A stretch of 64,000 nt of DNA from Posidonia oceanica (GCA_037176725.1 JAZBRS010000074.1:67212001-67276000); one strand, 5' to 3'; shown: positions 1-13,600, counted from the first letter of the stretch. Notes: a model not told the origin generated them from the sequence alone. Program-made: numbers and translations.

Positions 1-1092
1 TCCTTTCCAGTCGATAAGTCCGTAATTTATCATCCAACCTTTGCGGTCGATGGGTCCGAAACCTATCCTTTCCGGTCGATAAGTCCGTAACTCATCATCC
101 AACCTTTGTCGTCGATGGGTCCGAAACCAATCCTTTCCGGTCGATAAGTCCGAAACTTATCATCCTACCATTGCGGTCGATGGGTCCCAAACCTATCCTT
201 TCTGGTCGATAAGTCCGTAACTTATCATCCGACCGTTGCGGTCGAGGGGTCCGAATCCTATCCTTTCCAGTCGATAAGTCCGAAACTTATCATCCAACCT
301 TTGCGGTCGATGGGTCCGAAACCTACACTTTCCGGTCGATTAGTCCGAAACTTATCATCCAACCTTTGCGGTCGATAGGTCCGAAACCTATCCTTTCCGG
401 TCGATAAGTCCGAAACTTGTCATCCAACCTTTGCGGTCGATGGGTCCGAAACCTATCCTTTCCGGTCGATAAGTCCGTAACTTATCAGACAACCTTTGCG
501 GTCGATTGGTCCAAAACCTATCCTTTCCGGTCAATAAGTCCGTTACTTTTCATCCAACCTTTGCGGTCGATAGGTCCGAAACATATCCTTTCCGGTCGAT
601 AAGTCCGAAACTTATCATCCAACCTTTACGGTCGATAGGTCCGAAACCTATCCTTTTCGGTCTATAAGTCCGTAACTTATCATCCAACCAGTGCGGTCGA
701 TGGGTCCGAAACCTTTCCTTTCCGGTCGATAGGTCCGTAACTTATCATCCAACCTTTGCAGTCGATAGGTACGTAACCTATCCTACGCGGTCGATAAGTC
801 CGTAACTTATCATCCAACCTTTGCGGTCGTTTGGTCCAAAACCTATCCTTTCCAGTCGATATGTCCGTAACTTATCATCCAACCTTCGTGGTCGATCGGT
901 CTGAAACCTTTCCTTTCCGGTCGAGAAGTCCGAAACTTATCATCCAACCTATGCGGTCGATGGGTCCGAAACCTATCCTTTCCGGTTGATAAGTCCGTAA
1001 CTTATCATCCAACCGTTGCGGTCGATATGTCCGAAACCTATCCTTTCTGGTCGATAAGTTCGTAACTTATCATCCAACCTTTGCGTTCGATG

Positions 1093-1103
1093 GGTTCGAA
1101 ACC
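1093..1103 (+). other. GGTTCGAAACC subtype motif
   Basis: A B-half subtype in which both TC-containing sites are changed in parallel (GCGTTCGATGGGTTCG) contains GGTTCGAAACC, which fits the tRNA T-arm / Pol III B-box pattern GGTTCGANNCC. Another copy is at 1,613-1,623, and the subtype recurs about once per few kb. No A box, acceptor stem or anticodon arm is recognisable, so this is a motif match only and not an RNA gene. Confidence 0.4.
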
Positions 1104-1379
1104 TATCCTTTCCGGTCGATATGTCCGAAACTTATCATCCAAATGTTGCGTTCGATGGGTCCGAAACCTATACTTTCCGGTCGATTTGTCCGAAACTTAT
1201 CATCCAACCTTTGCGGTCGATGTGTCCGAAACCTATACTTTCCGGTCGATTAGTCCGAAACTTATCATCCAACCACTGCGGTCGATGGGTCCGAAACCAA
1301 TCCTTTCCGTTCGATAAGTCTGAAACTTATCATACAACCTTTGCGGTCGATAGGTCCGAAACCAATCCTATCCGGTCGA

Positions 1380-1389
1380 TACGTACGTA
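1380..1389. other. TACGTACGTA palindrome, marker monomer
   Basis: This A-half subtype reads GATACGTACGTAAC and contains a perfect 10-bp palindrome. It always sits before CATCAAACA and a B half ending CCTATCCTATCC (or a close variant). Further copies include 2,095, 9,190, 9,970 and 21,998, with others near 12,604, 13,385, 24,562, 30,232, 33,230, 39,076 and 57,410. It is a convenient tag for HOR phase. Confidence 0.9.
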
Positions 1390-4000
1390 ACATATCATCA
1401 AACATTTGCGGTCGATGGGTCCGAAACCAATCCTATCCGGTCGATAAGTCCGTAACTTATCATCCAACCTTTGCGGTCGATGGGTCCGAAACCTATCCTT
1501 TCCGGTCGATAGGTCCGTAACTTATCATCCAACCGTTGAGGTCGATATGTCCGAAACCTATCCTTTCCGGTCGATAAGTCCGTAACTTATCATCCAACCT
1601 TTGCGTTCGATGGGTTCGAAACCTATCCTTTCAAGTCGATAAGTCCAAAACTTATCAACCAACCTTTGCGGTCGACGGGTCCGAAACCTATCCTTTCCGG
1701 TCGATAAGTCCGTAATTCATCATCCAACGTTTGCGGTCGATGGGTCCGAAACCTAGCCTTCACGGTCGATAAGTCCGTAATTTATCATCCAACCTTTGCG
1801 GTCGATGGGTCCGAAACCTATCCTTTCCAGTCGATAAGTCCGAAACTTAACATCCAACCTTTGCGGTCGATGGGTCCGAAACCTATACTTTCCGGTCGAT
1901 TTGTCTGAAACTTATCATCCAACCTTTGCGGTCGATGGGTCCGAAACCTATACTTTCCGGTCGATTAGTCCGAAACTTATCATCCAACCACTGCGGTCGA
2001 TGGGTCCAAAACCAATCCTTTCCGTTCGATATGTCTGAAACTTATCAAACAACTTTTGCGGTCGATAGGTCCGAAACCAATCCTATCCGGTCGATACGTA
2101 CGTAACTTATCATCAAACATTTGCGGTCGATGGGTCCGAAACCTATCCTATCCGGTCAATAAGTCCGTAACTTATCATCCTACCTTTGCGGTCGATGGGT
2201 CCGCAACCTATCCTTTCCGGTCGATAAGTCCGTAACTTATCATCCAACCTCTGCGGTCGATGGGTCCGAAACCTATCCTTTCCGGTCGGTAAGTCCGAAA
2301 CTTATCATCCAACCTTTGCAGTCGATAGGTCCCAAACCAATCCATTCCGGTCGATAAGTCCGTAACTTATCATCCGGCCGTTGCGGTCAATGGGTCCGAA
2401 GCCTACCCTTTCCAGTCGAAAAGTCCGAAACTTATCATCCAACCTTTGCGGTCGATGGGTCCGAAACCAATCCTTTCCGGTCGAAAAGTCCGAAACTTAT
2501 CATCCAACCTTTGCGGTCGATAGGTCCGAAACCTATCCTTTCCGGTCGTTAAGTCCGAAACTTATCATCCAACCGTTGCGGTCGATGGGTCCGAAACCTA
2601 TCCTTTCCGGTCGATAAGTCCATAACTTATCATACAACCATTGCGGTCGATTGGTCCAAAACCTATCCTTTCCGGACGGTAATTCCATTACTTTTCATCC
2701 TACCATTGCGGTCGATAGGTCCGAAACCTATCCTTTCCGGTCGATAAGTCCGAAACTTATCATCCAACATTTGCGGTCGATAGATCCGAAACCTATCCTT
2801 TCCGGTCGATTAGTCCGTAACTTATCATCCAACCGTTGCGGTCGATGGGTCCGAAACCTAACCTTTCCGGTCGATAAGTCCGTAAGTTATCATCCAACCA
2901 TTGCGGTCGATAGGTCCGAAACCTATCCTATCCGGTCGATAAGTCCATAATTATCATCCAACCTTCGCGGTCGTTGTGTCTGAAACCTATCCTTTCCGGT
3001 CGATAAGTCTGAAACTAATCATCCTACCATTGCGGTCGATAGGTCCGAAACCTATCCTTTCCGGTCGACAAGTCCGAAACTTATCATCCAACCATTGCGG
3101 TCGATGGTTCCGAAACCTATCCTCTCCGTTCGATATGTCTGAAACTTATCATACAACCTTTGCGGTCGATAGGTACGAAACCAATCCTTACCGGTCGAAA
3201 AGTCCGTAACTTATCATCCAACCTCTGCGGTCGTTGTGTCCGAAAGCTATCCATTCCGGTTGATAAGTCCGTAACTTATCATCAAACCTTTGCGGTCGAT
3301 GGGTCCGAAACCAATCCTTTCCGGTCGATAAGTCCGTAACTTATCATCCAACCTTTGCTGTCGATGGGTCCGAACCTATCCTTTCTGGTCGATAAGTCCG
3401 TAATTTATCATCCAACTGCTGCTGTCGATGAGTCCGAAACCTATCCTTTCCGGTCGATAAGTCCGTAACTTATCAACCAACCTTTGCGGTCGTTGGGTTC
3501 GAAACCAATCCTTTCCAGTCGATTAGTCCATAACTTATCATCCAACCTTTGCGGTCGTTGGGTCCGAAACCAATCCTTTCCGGTCGATAAGTCAGAAACT
3601 TATTATCCAACCTTTGCGGTCGATGGGTCCAAAACCTATCCTTTCCGGTCGACAAGTCCGTAACTTATCATCCAACCGTTGCGGTCGATAGGACCGAAAC
3701 CTATCCTTTCCGGTCGATAAGTCCGTAACTTATCATCCAACCATTGTGGTCGATGGGTCCGAAACCTATCCTTTCCGATCGATATGTCCGTAACTTATCA
3801 TCCAACCTTTGCTGTCGATGGGTCCGAAACCTATACTTTCCGGTCGTTAAGTCCGAAATTTATCATCCAACCTTTGCGGTCGATGGGTCCGAAACCGACC
3901 CTTTCTGGTCGATAAGTCCGAAACTTATCAGCCAACCTTTGCAGTCGATAGGTCCGATACCTATCCTTTCCGGTCGATAAGTCCGAAACTTATCGTCCAA

Positions 4001-4036
4001 CCTTTCCAGTCGATAAGTCTGAAACTTATCATCCAA
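4001..4036 (+). repeat. Supernumerary A half (A-A junction)
   Basis: CCTTTCCAGTCGATAAG follows the CGTCCAA tail of an A half without a B half. It is matched exactly at 27,378-27,413 and is absent from copy I, which lacks this whole segment. Confidence 0.85.
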
Positions 4037-4426
4037 CATTTGCGGTCGATAGGTCTGTAACCTATCCTTTCCGGTCGATAAGTCCGTAACTTATCTTCCA
4101 ACCTTTGCGGTCGATCGGTCTAAAACCTATCCTTTCCGTTCGATAAGTCCGTAACTTTTCATCCAACCTTTGCGGTCGATAGGTCCGAAACCAATCCTTT
4201 CCGGTCTATAAGTCCGAAACTTATCATCCAACCTTTGCGGTCGATGGGTCCGAATCCTATCCTTTCCGGTCGATAAGTCAGTAACTTATCATCCAACCTT
4301 TACGGTCGATGGGTCCGAAACCTATCCTTTCCAGTCGAAAAGTCCGAAACTTATCATCCAACCATTGCGGTCGATGGGTCCAAAACCTATCCTTTCCGGT
4401 TGATAAGTCCGTTACTTAACATCCAA

Positions 4427-4462
4427 CCATTGCGGTCGATAAGTCTGTAACTTATCATCCAA
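4427..4462 (+). repeat. Supernumerary A half (A-A junction)
   Basis: A half-unit with a B-like start (CCATTGCGGTCG) and an A-like dyad (GATAAGTCTGTAACTTATC) follows an A half. It is shared with 27,804-27,839. Confidence 0.85.
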
Positions 4463-6281
4463 CCTTTGCGATCGATGGGTCCGAAACCTAGCCTTTCCAG
4501 TCGATAAGTCCGAAACTTATCATCCAACCTTTGCGGTCGATGGGTCCAAAACCTATCCTATCCCGTCGTTAAGTCCGTAACTTATCATCCAACCTTTGCG
4601 GTCGATGGGTCGAGACCTATCCTTTCCAGTCGATAAGTCCGAAACTTATCATCCAACCTTTGCGGTCGATGGGTCCGAAACCAATCCTTTCCGGTTGATA
4701 AGTCCGTTACTTATCATCCAACCTTTGCGGTCGATAGGTCCGAAACCGATCCTTTCCGGTCGATCAGTCCGTAACTTATCATCCAACCTTTGCGGTCGAT
4801 GGGTTCAAAACCTATCCTTTCTAGTCGATAAGTCCGTACCTTATCATCCAACCTTTGCAGTCGACGGGTCCGAAACCTATCCTTTCCGGTCGATAAGTCC
4901 GTAATTTATCATCCAACCTTCGCAGTCGATGGGTCCGAAACCAATCCTTTCCGGTCGATTAGTCAGTAACTCTTCAACCAACATTTGCGGTCGATGGGTC
5001 TGAAACTTATCCATTCCAGTCGATTAGTCTGTAACTTATCATCCAGCCTCTGCGGTCGACGGGTCCGAAACCTATCCTTTCCGGTCGATAAGTCCGTAAT
5101 TTATCATCCAACCTTTGCAGTCGATGGGTCCGAAACCTATCCTTTCCGGTCGATAAGTCCGTAATTTATCATCCAACCTTTGCGGTCGATGGGTCTGAAA
5201 CCTATCCTGTCCGGTCGATAAGTCTGTAACTCATCATCCAACCTTTGTGGTCGATGGGTCCGAAACCTATCCTTACCGGTCGATAAGTCCGTAACTTATC
5301 ATCCAACCTTTGCGGTCGTTGGGTTCGAAAACTTTCCTTTCCGGTCGGTAAGTCCGTAACTTATCATCCAACCTTTGCGGTCGTTGGGAACGAAACCTAC
5401 CCTTTCCGGTCGATAAGCCTGAAAATTATCATCCAACCTTTGCGGTCGATGGGTCCCAAATCTATCCTTTCCGGTCGATAAGTTCGTAACTTATCATCCA
5501 ACCTTTGCGGTTGAAATGTCCGAAACCTATCCTTTCCGATCGATAAGTCCGTAACTTATCATTCAACCTTTGCGGTCGATGGGTCCGAAACCTATCCTTT
5601 CCGGTAGATAAGTCCGTAACTTATCATCCAACCATTGCGGTCGATATGTCCGAAACCTATCCTTTCCGGTCGATAAGTTAGTAACTTATCATCCAACCTT
5701 TGCGTTCGATGGGTTCGAAACCTATCCATTCCGGTCGATAAGTCCGTAATTTATCATCCAACCTTTGCAATCGATGGGTCCGAAACCTATCCTTTCCGGT
5801 CGGTAAGTCCGTAACTCATCATCCAACCTTTGCGGTCGATGGGTCCGAAACCTATCCATTCCAGTCGATAAGTCCGTAACTTATCATCCAACCTTTGCGG
5901 TCGACGGGTCCGAAACCTATCCTTTCCGGTAGATAAGTCCGTAATTTATCATCCAACCTTTGCGGTCGATGGGTCCGAAACCTATCCTTTCCGGTCGATA
6001 ACTCCGTAACTCATCATCCAACCTTTGCCGTCGATGGGTCCGAAACCTATCCTTTCCGGTCGATAAGTCCGAAACTTATCATCCTACCTTTGCGGTCGAT
6101 GGGTCCCAAACCCATCCTTTCTGGTCGATAAGTCCGTAACTTATCATCCGACCGTTGCGGTCGACGGGTACGAATCCTATCCTTTCCAGTCGATAAGTCC
6201 GAAACTTATCATCCAACCTTTGCGGTCGATGGGTCCGAAACCTATACTTTCCGGTCGATTAGTCCGAAACTTATCATCCAA

Positions 6282-6317
6282 CCTTTGCGGACGATTAGTC
6301 CGTAACTCATCATCCAA
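6282..6317 (+). repeat. Supernumerary A half (A-A junction)
   Basis: A half-unit starting CCTTTGCGGACGATTAG follows an A half directly, with no complete B half between. The homologous positions 18,116-18,151 and 29,659-29,694 show the same arrangement, so the event predates the spread of the 11.5 kb repeat. Confidence 0.85.
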
Positions 6318-6642
6318 CATTTGCCGTCGATGGGTCCGAAACCTATCCTTTCCGGTCGATAAGTCCGAAACTTATCATCCTACCTTTGCGGTCGATGGGT
6401 CCCAAACCTATCCTTTCCGTTCGATAAGTCTGAAACTTATCATACGACCTTTGCGGTCGATGGGTCCCAAACCTATCCTTTCTGGTCGATAAGTCCGTAA
6501 CTTATCATCCGACTGTTGCGGTCGATGGGTCCGAATCCTATCCTTTCCAGTCGATAAGTCCGAAACTTATCATCCAACCTTTGCGGTCGATGGGTCCGAA
6601 ACCTATACTTTCCGGTCGATTAGTCCGAAACTTATCATCCAA

Positions 6643-6678
6643 CCTTTCCGGTCGATAAGTCCGTTACTCATCATCCAA
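6643..6678 (+). repeat. Supernumerary A half (A-A junction)
   Basis: An A half beginning CCTTTCCGGTCGATAAG directly follows another A half. It is shared at 18,477-18,512 and 30,020-30,055. It adds 36 bp to the monomer register. Confidence 0.85.
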
Positions 6679-7250
6679 CCTTTGCCGTCGATGGGTCCGA
6701 AACCTATCCTTTCCGGTCGATAAGTCCGAAACTTATCATCCTACCTTTGCGGTCGATGGGTCCCAAACCTATCCTTTCCGTTCGATAAGTCTGAAACTTA
6801 TCAAACAACCTTTGCGGTCGATAGGTCTGAAACCAATCCTATCCGGTCGATACGTACGTAACTTATCATCAAACAATTGCGATCGATGGGTCCGAAACCT
6901 ATCCTATCCGGTCGATAAGTCCGTAACTTATCATCCAACCTTTGCGGTCGATGGGTCCGAAACCAATCCTTTCCGGTCGATAAGTCCGAAACTTATCATC
7001 CAACCTCTGCGGTCGAAGGGTCCGAAACCTATCCTTTCCGGTCGATAAGTCCGTAACTTATCATACAACCTTTGCGGTTGATTGGTCCAAAACCAATCCG
7101 TTCCCGTCGATAAGTACGTTACTTTTCATCCAACCTTTGCGGTCGATAGGTCCGAAACATATCCTTTCCGGTCGATAAGTCCGAAACTTATCATCCAACC
7201 TTTGCGGTCGATGGGTCCGAAACCTATCCTTTCCAGTCGATAAGTCCGTA

Positions 7251-10200
7251 ACTTATCATCCAACCTTTGCGGTCGACGGGTCCGAAACCTATCCTTTCCG
7301 GTCGATAAGTCGGTAATTTATCATCCAACCTTTGCGGTCGATGGGTCCGAAACCTATCCTTTCCGGTCGATAAGTGCGTAACTCATCGTCCAACCTTTGC
7401 CGTCGATGGGTCCGAAACCTATCCTTTCCGGTCGATAAGTCCGAAACTTATCATCCTACCTTTGCGGTCGATGGGTCCCAAACCTATCCTATCTGGTCGA
7501 TAAGTCCGTAACTTATCATCCGACCGTTGCGGTCGATGGGTCCGAATCCAATCCTTTCCAGTCGATAAGTCCGAAACTTATCATCCAACCTTTGCGGTCG
7601 ATGGGTCCGAAACCTATACTTTCCGGTCGATTAGTCCGAAACTTATCAACCAACCTTTGCGGTCGATAGGTCCGAAACCTATCCTTTCCAGTCGATAAGT
7701 CCGAAACTTATCATCCAACCTTTGCGGTCGATGGGTCCGAAGCCTATCCTTTCCGGTCGATAAGTCCGTAACTTATCAGACAACCTTTGCGGTCGATTGG
7801 TCCAAAACCTATCCTTTCCGGTCGATAAGTCCGTTACTTTTCATCCAACCTTTGCGGTCGATAGGTTCGAAACATATCAATTCCGGTCGATAAGTCCGAA
7901 ACTTATCATCCAACCTTTACGGTCGATAGGTCCGAAACCTATCCTTTTCGGTCGATAAGTCCGTAACTTATCATCCAACCAGTGCGGTCGATGGGTCCGA
8001 AACCTTTCCTTTCCAGTCGATAAGTCCGTAACTTATCATCCAACCTTTGCGGTCGATAGGTCCGTAACCTATCCTATGCGGTCGATATGTCCGTAACTTA
8101 TCATCCAACCTTTGCGGTCGTTTGGTCCGAAACCTATCCTTTCCAGTCGATAAGTCCGTAACTTATCATCCAACCTTCGCGGTCGATCGGTCTGAAACCT
8201 TTCCTTCCCGGTCGATAAGTCCGAAACTTATCAGCCAACCTTTGCGGTCGATGGGTCCGAAACCTATCCTTTCCGGTTGATAAGTCCGTAACTTATCATC
8301 CAACCGTTGCGGTCGGTATGTCCGAAACCTATCCTTTCCGGTCGATAAGTCCGTAACTTATCATCCAACCTTTGCGTTCGATGGGTTCGAAACCTATCCT
8401 TCCCGGTCGATAAGTCCGAAACTTATCATCCAAACATTGCGGTCGATGGGTCCGAAACCTATACTTTCTGGTCGATTTGTCCGAAACTTATCATCCAACC
8501 TTTGCGGTCGATGTGTCCGAAACCTATACTTTCCGGTCGATTAGTCCGAAACTTATCATCCAACCACTGCGGTCGATGGGTCCGAAACCAATCCTTTCCG
8601 TTCGATATGTCTGAAACTTATCATACAACCTTTGCGGTCGATATGTCCGAAACCTATCCTTTCCGGTCGATAAGTCCGTAACTTATCATCCAACCTTTGC
8701 GTTCGATGGGTTCGAAACCTATCCTTTCAAGTCGATAAGTCCATAACTTATCAACCAACCTTTGCGGTCGACGGGTCCGATACCTATCCTTTCCGGTCGA
8801 TAAGTCCGTAATTCATCATCCAACCTTTGCGGTCGATGGGTCCGAAACCTATTCTGTTCGGTCGATAAGTCCGTAATTTATCATCCAACCTTTGCGGTCA
8901 ATGGGTCCGAAACCTATCCTTTCCAGTCGATAAGTCCGAAACTTAACATCCAACCTTTGCGGTCGATGGGTCCGAAACCTATACTTTCCGGTCGATTTGT
9001 CTGAAACTTATCATCCAACCTTTGCGGTCGATGGGTCCGAAACCTATACTTTCCGGTCGATTAGTCCGAAACTTATCATCCAACCACTGCGGTCGATGGG
9101 TCCAAAACCAATCCTTTCCGTTCGATATGTCTGAACTTATCATACAACCTTTGCGGTCGGTTGGTCCGAAACCAATCCTATCCGGTCGATACGTACGTAA
9201 CTTATCATCAAACATTTGCGGTCGATGGGTCCGAAACCTATCCTATCCGGTCGATAAGTCCGTAACTTATCATCCTACCTTTGCGGTCGATGGGTCCGAA
9301 ACCTATCCTTTCCGGTCGATAAGTCCGTAACTTATCATCCAACCTCTGCGGTCGATGGGTCCGAAAGCTATCCTTTCCGGTCGGTAAGTCCGAAACTTAT
9401 CATCCTACCTTTGCGGTCGATGGGTCCCAAACCAATCCATTCCGGTCGATAAGTCCGTAACTTATCATCCGGCCGTTGCGGTCGATGGGTCCGAAGCCTA
9501 TCCTTTCCAGTCGAAAAGTCCGAAACTTATCATCCAACCTTTGCGGTCGATGGGTCCGAAACCTATCCTTTCCGGTCGATAAGTCCGTAATTCATCATCC
9601 AACCTTTGCTGTCGATGGGTCCGAAACCTATCCTTTCCGGTCGATAAGTCCGTAATTTATCATCCAACCTCTGCGGTCGATGGGTCCGAAACCTATCCTT
9701 TCCAGTCGATAAGTCCGAAACTTAACATCCAACCTTTGCGGTCGATGGGTCCGAAACCAATACTTTCCGGTCGATTTATCTGAAACTTATCATCCAACCT
9801 TCGCAGTCGATGGGTCCGAAACCTATACTTTCCGGTCGATTAGTCCGAAGCTTATCATCCAACCACTGCGGTCGATGGGTCCAAAACCAATCCTTTCCGT
9901 TCGAAATGTCTGAAACTTATCATACAACCTTTGCGGTCGATAGGTCCGAAACCAATCCTATCCGGTCGATACGTACGTAACTTATCATCAAACATTTGCG
10001 GTCGATGGGTCCGAAACCTATCCTATCCGGTCGATAAGTCCGTAACTTATCATCCTACCTTTGCGGTCGATGGGTCCGAAACCTATCCATTCCGGTCGAT
10101 AAGTCCGTAACTTATCATCCAACCTCTGCGTTCGATGAGTCCGAAACCTATCCTTTCCGGTCGATAAGTCCGTAACTTATCATCCAACCTTTGCGGTCGT

Positions 10201-10694
10201 TGGGTTCGAAACCGATCCTATCCGGTCGATAAGTCAGAAACTTATCATCCAACCTTTGCGGTCGATGGGTCCAAAACCTATCCTTTTCGGTCGATAAGTC
10301 CATAACTTATCATCCAACCTTTGCGGTCGATCGGTCCGAAACCTATCCTTTCCGGTCGATAAGTCCGTAACTTATCATCCAACAATTGTGGTCGATGGGT
10401 CCGAAACCTATCCTTTCCGATCGATAAGTCCGTAACTTATCATCCAACCTTTGCTGTCGATGGGTCCAAAACCTATTCTTTCCGGTCGATAAGTCCGTAA
10501 TTTTTCATCCAACCTTTGCAGTCGATGGGTCCGAAACCAATCCTTTCCGGTCGATAAGTCCGTAACTCTTCATCCAACCTTTGCGGTCGATGGGTCCGAA
10601 ACCTATCATTTCCAATCGATAAGTCCGTAACTTATCATCCAACCTTTGGGGTCGTTGGGTTCGAAAACTATCCTTTCCGGTCGGTAAGTCCGTA
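7251..10694 (+). repeat. 3.4 kb block, first tandem copy (3,444 bp)
   Basis: It is aligned to the next block by rare markers: TAAGTCGGTAATTT (7,306 and 10,750), TAAGTGCGTAACTCATCG (7,371 and 10,815), GGTCGGTATG, and CAACAATTGTGG. The length is 53 monomers minus one base, the missing A of TCTGAACTTATC near 9,135. I counted about 16 substitutions against the second copy, roughly 99.5% identity. The left edge is uncertain by about 20 bp because neighbouring monomers are so alike. Confidence 0.85.
8800..10140 (+). repeat. Internal 12-monomer duplication in the 3.4 kb block
   Basis: Bases about 8,800-9,360 recur at about 9,580-10,140 with a spacing of 779-780 bp, that is 12 monomers. Shared markers in order are GTAATTCATC, CTTAACATCC, GATTTGTCTG or GATTTATCTG, CCACTGCGG and the TACGTACGTA palindrome (9,190 and 9,970). 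The same pair recurs in the other blocks, for example at 12,605 and 13,385, and at 21,998 in copy II, so it is older than the large duplications. Confidence 0.8.
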
Positions 10695-13600
10695 ACATAT
10701 CATCCAACCTTTGCGGTCGACGGGTCCGAAACCTATCCTTTCCGGTCGATAAGTCGGTAATTTATCATCCAACCTTTGCGGTCGATGGGTCCGAAACCTA
10801 TCCTTTCCGGTCGATAAGTGCGTAACTCATCGTCCAACCTTTGCCGTCGATGGGTCCGAAACCTATCCTTTCCGGTCGATAAGTCCGAAACTTATCATCC
10901 TACCTTTGCGGTCGATGGGTCCCAAACCTATCCTTTCTGGTCGATAAGTCCGTAACTTATCATCCGACCGTTGCGGTCGATGGGTCCGAATCCAATCCTT
11001 TCCAGTCGATTAGTCCGAAACTTATCATCCAACCTTTGCGGTCGATGGGTCCGAAACCTATACTTTCCGGTCGATTAGTCCGAAACTTATCAACCAACCT
11101 TTGCGGTCGATAGGTCCGAAACCTATCCTTTCCGGTCGATAAGTCCGAAACTTATCATCCAACCTTTGCGGTCGATGGGTCCGAAGCCTATCCTTTCCGG
11201 TCGATAAGTCCGTAACTTATCAGACAACCTTTGCGGTCGATTGGTCCAAAACCTATCCTTTCCGGTCGATAAGTCCGTTACTTTTCATCCAACCTTTGCG
11301 GTCGATAGGTTCGAAACATATCATTTCCGGTCGATAAGTCCGAAACTTATCATCCAACCTTTACGGTCGAAAAGTCCGTAACTTATCATCCAACCAGTGC
11401 GGTCGATGGGTCCGAAACCTTTCCTTTCCGGTCGATAAGTCCGTAACTTATCATCCAACCTTTGCGGTCGATAGGTCCATAACCTATCCTATGCGGTCGA
11501 TATGTCCGTAACTTATCATCCAACCTTTGCGGTCGTTTGGTCCGAAACCTATCCTTTCCAGTCGATAAGTCCGTAACTTATCATCCAACCTTCGCGGTCG
11601 ATCGGTCTGAAACCTTTCCTTCCCGGTCGATAAGTCCGAAACTTATCAGCCAACCTTTGCGGTCGATGGGTCCGAAACCTATCCTTTCCGGTTGATAAGT
11701 CCGTAACTTATCATCCAACCGTTGCGGTCGGTATGTCCGAAACCTATCCTTTCCGGTCGATAAGTCCGTAACTTATCATCCAACCTTTGCGTTCGATGGG
11801 TTCGAAACCTATCCTTCCCGGTCGATAAGTCCGAAACTTATCATCCAAACATTGCGGTCGATGGGTCCGAAACCTATACTTTCTGGTCGATTTGTCCGAA
11901 ACTTATCATCCAACCTTTGCGGTCGATGTGTCCGAAACCTATACTTTCCGGTCGATTAGTCCGAAACTTATCATCCAACCACTGCGGTCGATGGGTCCGA
12001 AACCAATCCTTTCCGTTCGATATGTCTGAAACTTATCATACAACCTTTGCGGTCGATATGTCCGAAACCTATCCTTTCCGGTCGATAAGTCCGTAACTTA
12101 TCATCCAACCTTTGCGTTCGATGGGTTCGAAACCTATCCTTTCAAGTCGATAAGTCCATAACTTATCAACCAACCTTTGCGGTCGACGGGTCTGATACCT
12201 ATCCTTTCCGGTCGATAAGTCCGTAATTCATCATCCAACCTTTGCGGTCGATGGGTCCGAAACCTATTCTTTTCGGTCGATAAGTCCGTAATTTATCATC
12301 CAACCTTTGCGGTCAATGGGTCCGAAACCTATCCTTTCCAGTCGATAAGTCCGAAACTTAACATCCAACCTTTGCGGTCGATGGGTCCGAAACCTATACT
12401 TTCCGGTCGATTTGTCTGAAACTTATCATCCAACCTTTGCGGTCGATGGGTCCGAAACCTATACTTTCTGGTCGATTAGTCCGAAACTTATCATCCAACC
12501 ACTGCGGTCGATGGGTCCAAAACCAATCCTTTCCGTTCGATATGTCTGAACTTATCATACAACCTTTGCGGTCGGTAGGTCTGAAACCAATCCTATCCGG
12601 TCGATACGTACGTAACTTATCATCAAACATTTGCGGTCGATGGGTCCGAAACCTATCCTATCCGGTCGATAAGTCCGTAACTTATCATCCAACCTTTGCG
12701 GTCGATGGGTCCGAAACCTATCCTTTCCGGTCGATAAGTCCGTAACTTATCATCCAACCTCTGCGGTCGATGGGTCCGAAAGCTATCCTTTCCGGTCGGT
12801 AAGTCCGAAACTTATCATCCTACCTTTGCGGTCGATGGGTCCCAAACCAATCCATTCCGGTCGATAAGTCCGTAACTTATCATCCGGCCGTTGCGGTCGA
12901 TGGGTCCGAAGCCTATCCTTTCCAGTCGAAAAGTCCGAAACTTATCATCCAACCTTTGCGGTCGATGGGTCCGAAACCTATCCTTTCCGGTCGATAAGTC
13001 CGTAATTCATCATCCAACCATTGCTGTCGATGGGTCCGAAACCTATCCTTTCCGGTCGATAAGTCCGTAATTTATCATCCAACCTCTGCGGTCGATGGGT
13101 CCGAAACCTATCCTTTCCAGTCGATAAGTCCGAAACTTAACATCCAACCTTTGCGGTCGATGGGTCCGAAACCAATACTTTCCGGTCGATTTATCTGAAA
13201 CTTATCATCCAACCTTCGCAGTCGATGGGTCCGAAACCTATACTTTCCGGTCGATTAGTCCGAAGCTTATCATCCAACCACTGCGGTCGATGGGTCCAAA
13301 ACCAATCCTTTCCGTTCGAAATGTCTGAAACTTATCTTACAACCTTTGCGGTCGATAGGTCCGAAACCAATCCTATCCGGTCGATACGTACGTAACTTAT
13401 CATCAAACATTTGCGGTCGATGGGTCCGAAACCTATCCTATCCGGTCGATAAGTCCGTAACTTATCATCCTACCTTTGCGGTCGATGGGTCCGAAACCTA
13501 TCCATTCCGGTCGATAAGTCCGTAACTTATCATCCAACCTCTGCGGTCGATGAGTCCGAAACCTATCCTTTCCGGTCGATAAGTCCGTAACTTATCATCC

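Larger units (their letters stand above)
1..4655 (+). repeat. Domain 1 HOR, partial copy 0
   Basis: Bases 1 to about 2,490 follow the variant order of the 3.4 kb block seen at 7,311-9,550 (GTAACTCATC, CGACCGTTGCGG, AACCAGTGCGG, CCGGCCGTTG and others in the same sequence). Bases about 2,490-4,655 form a segment found again only at about 25,867-28,032. Copy 0 aligns to copy II with an offset of 23,153 near base 651. This becomes 23,182 after a 29-bp half-unit gain and 23,377 after a 195-bp gain in copy II. It then stays at 23,377 from 2,381 to about 7,000. The left end lies outside the window. Confidence 0.85.

Noticed and set aside
1093..1103. tRNA gene
   Set aside because: Only the T-arm-like motif fits. 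No D arm, anticodon arm or acceptor stem can be placed around it within the 65-bp repeat.
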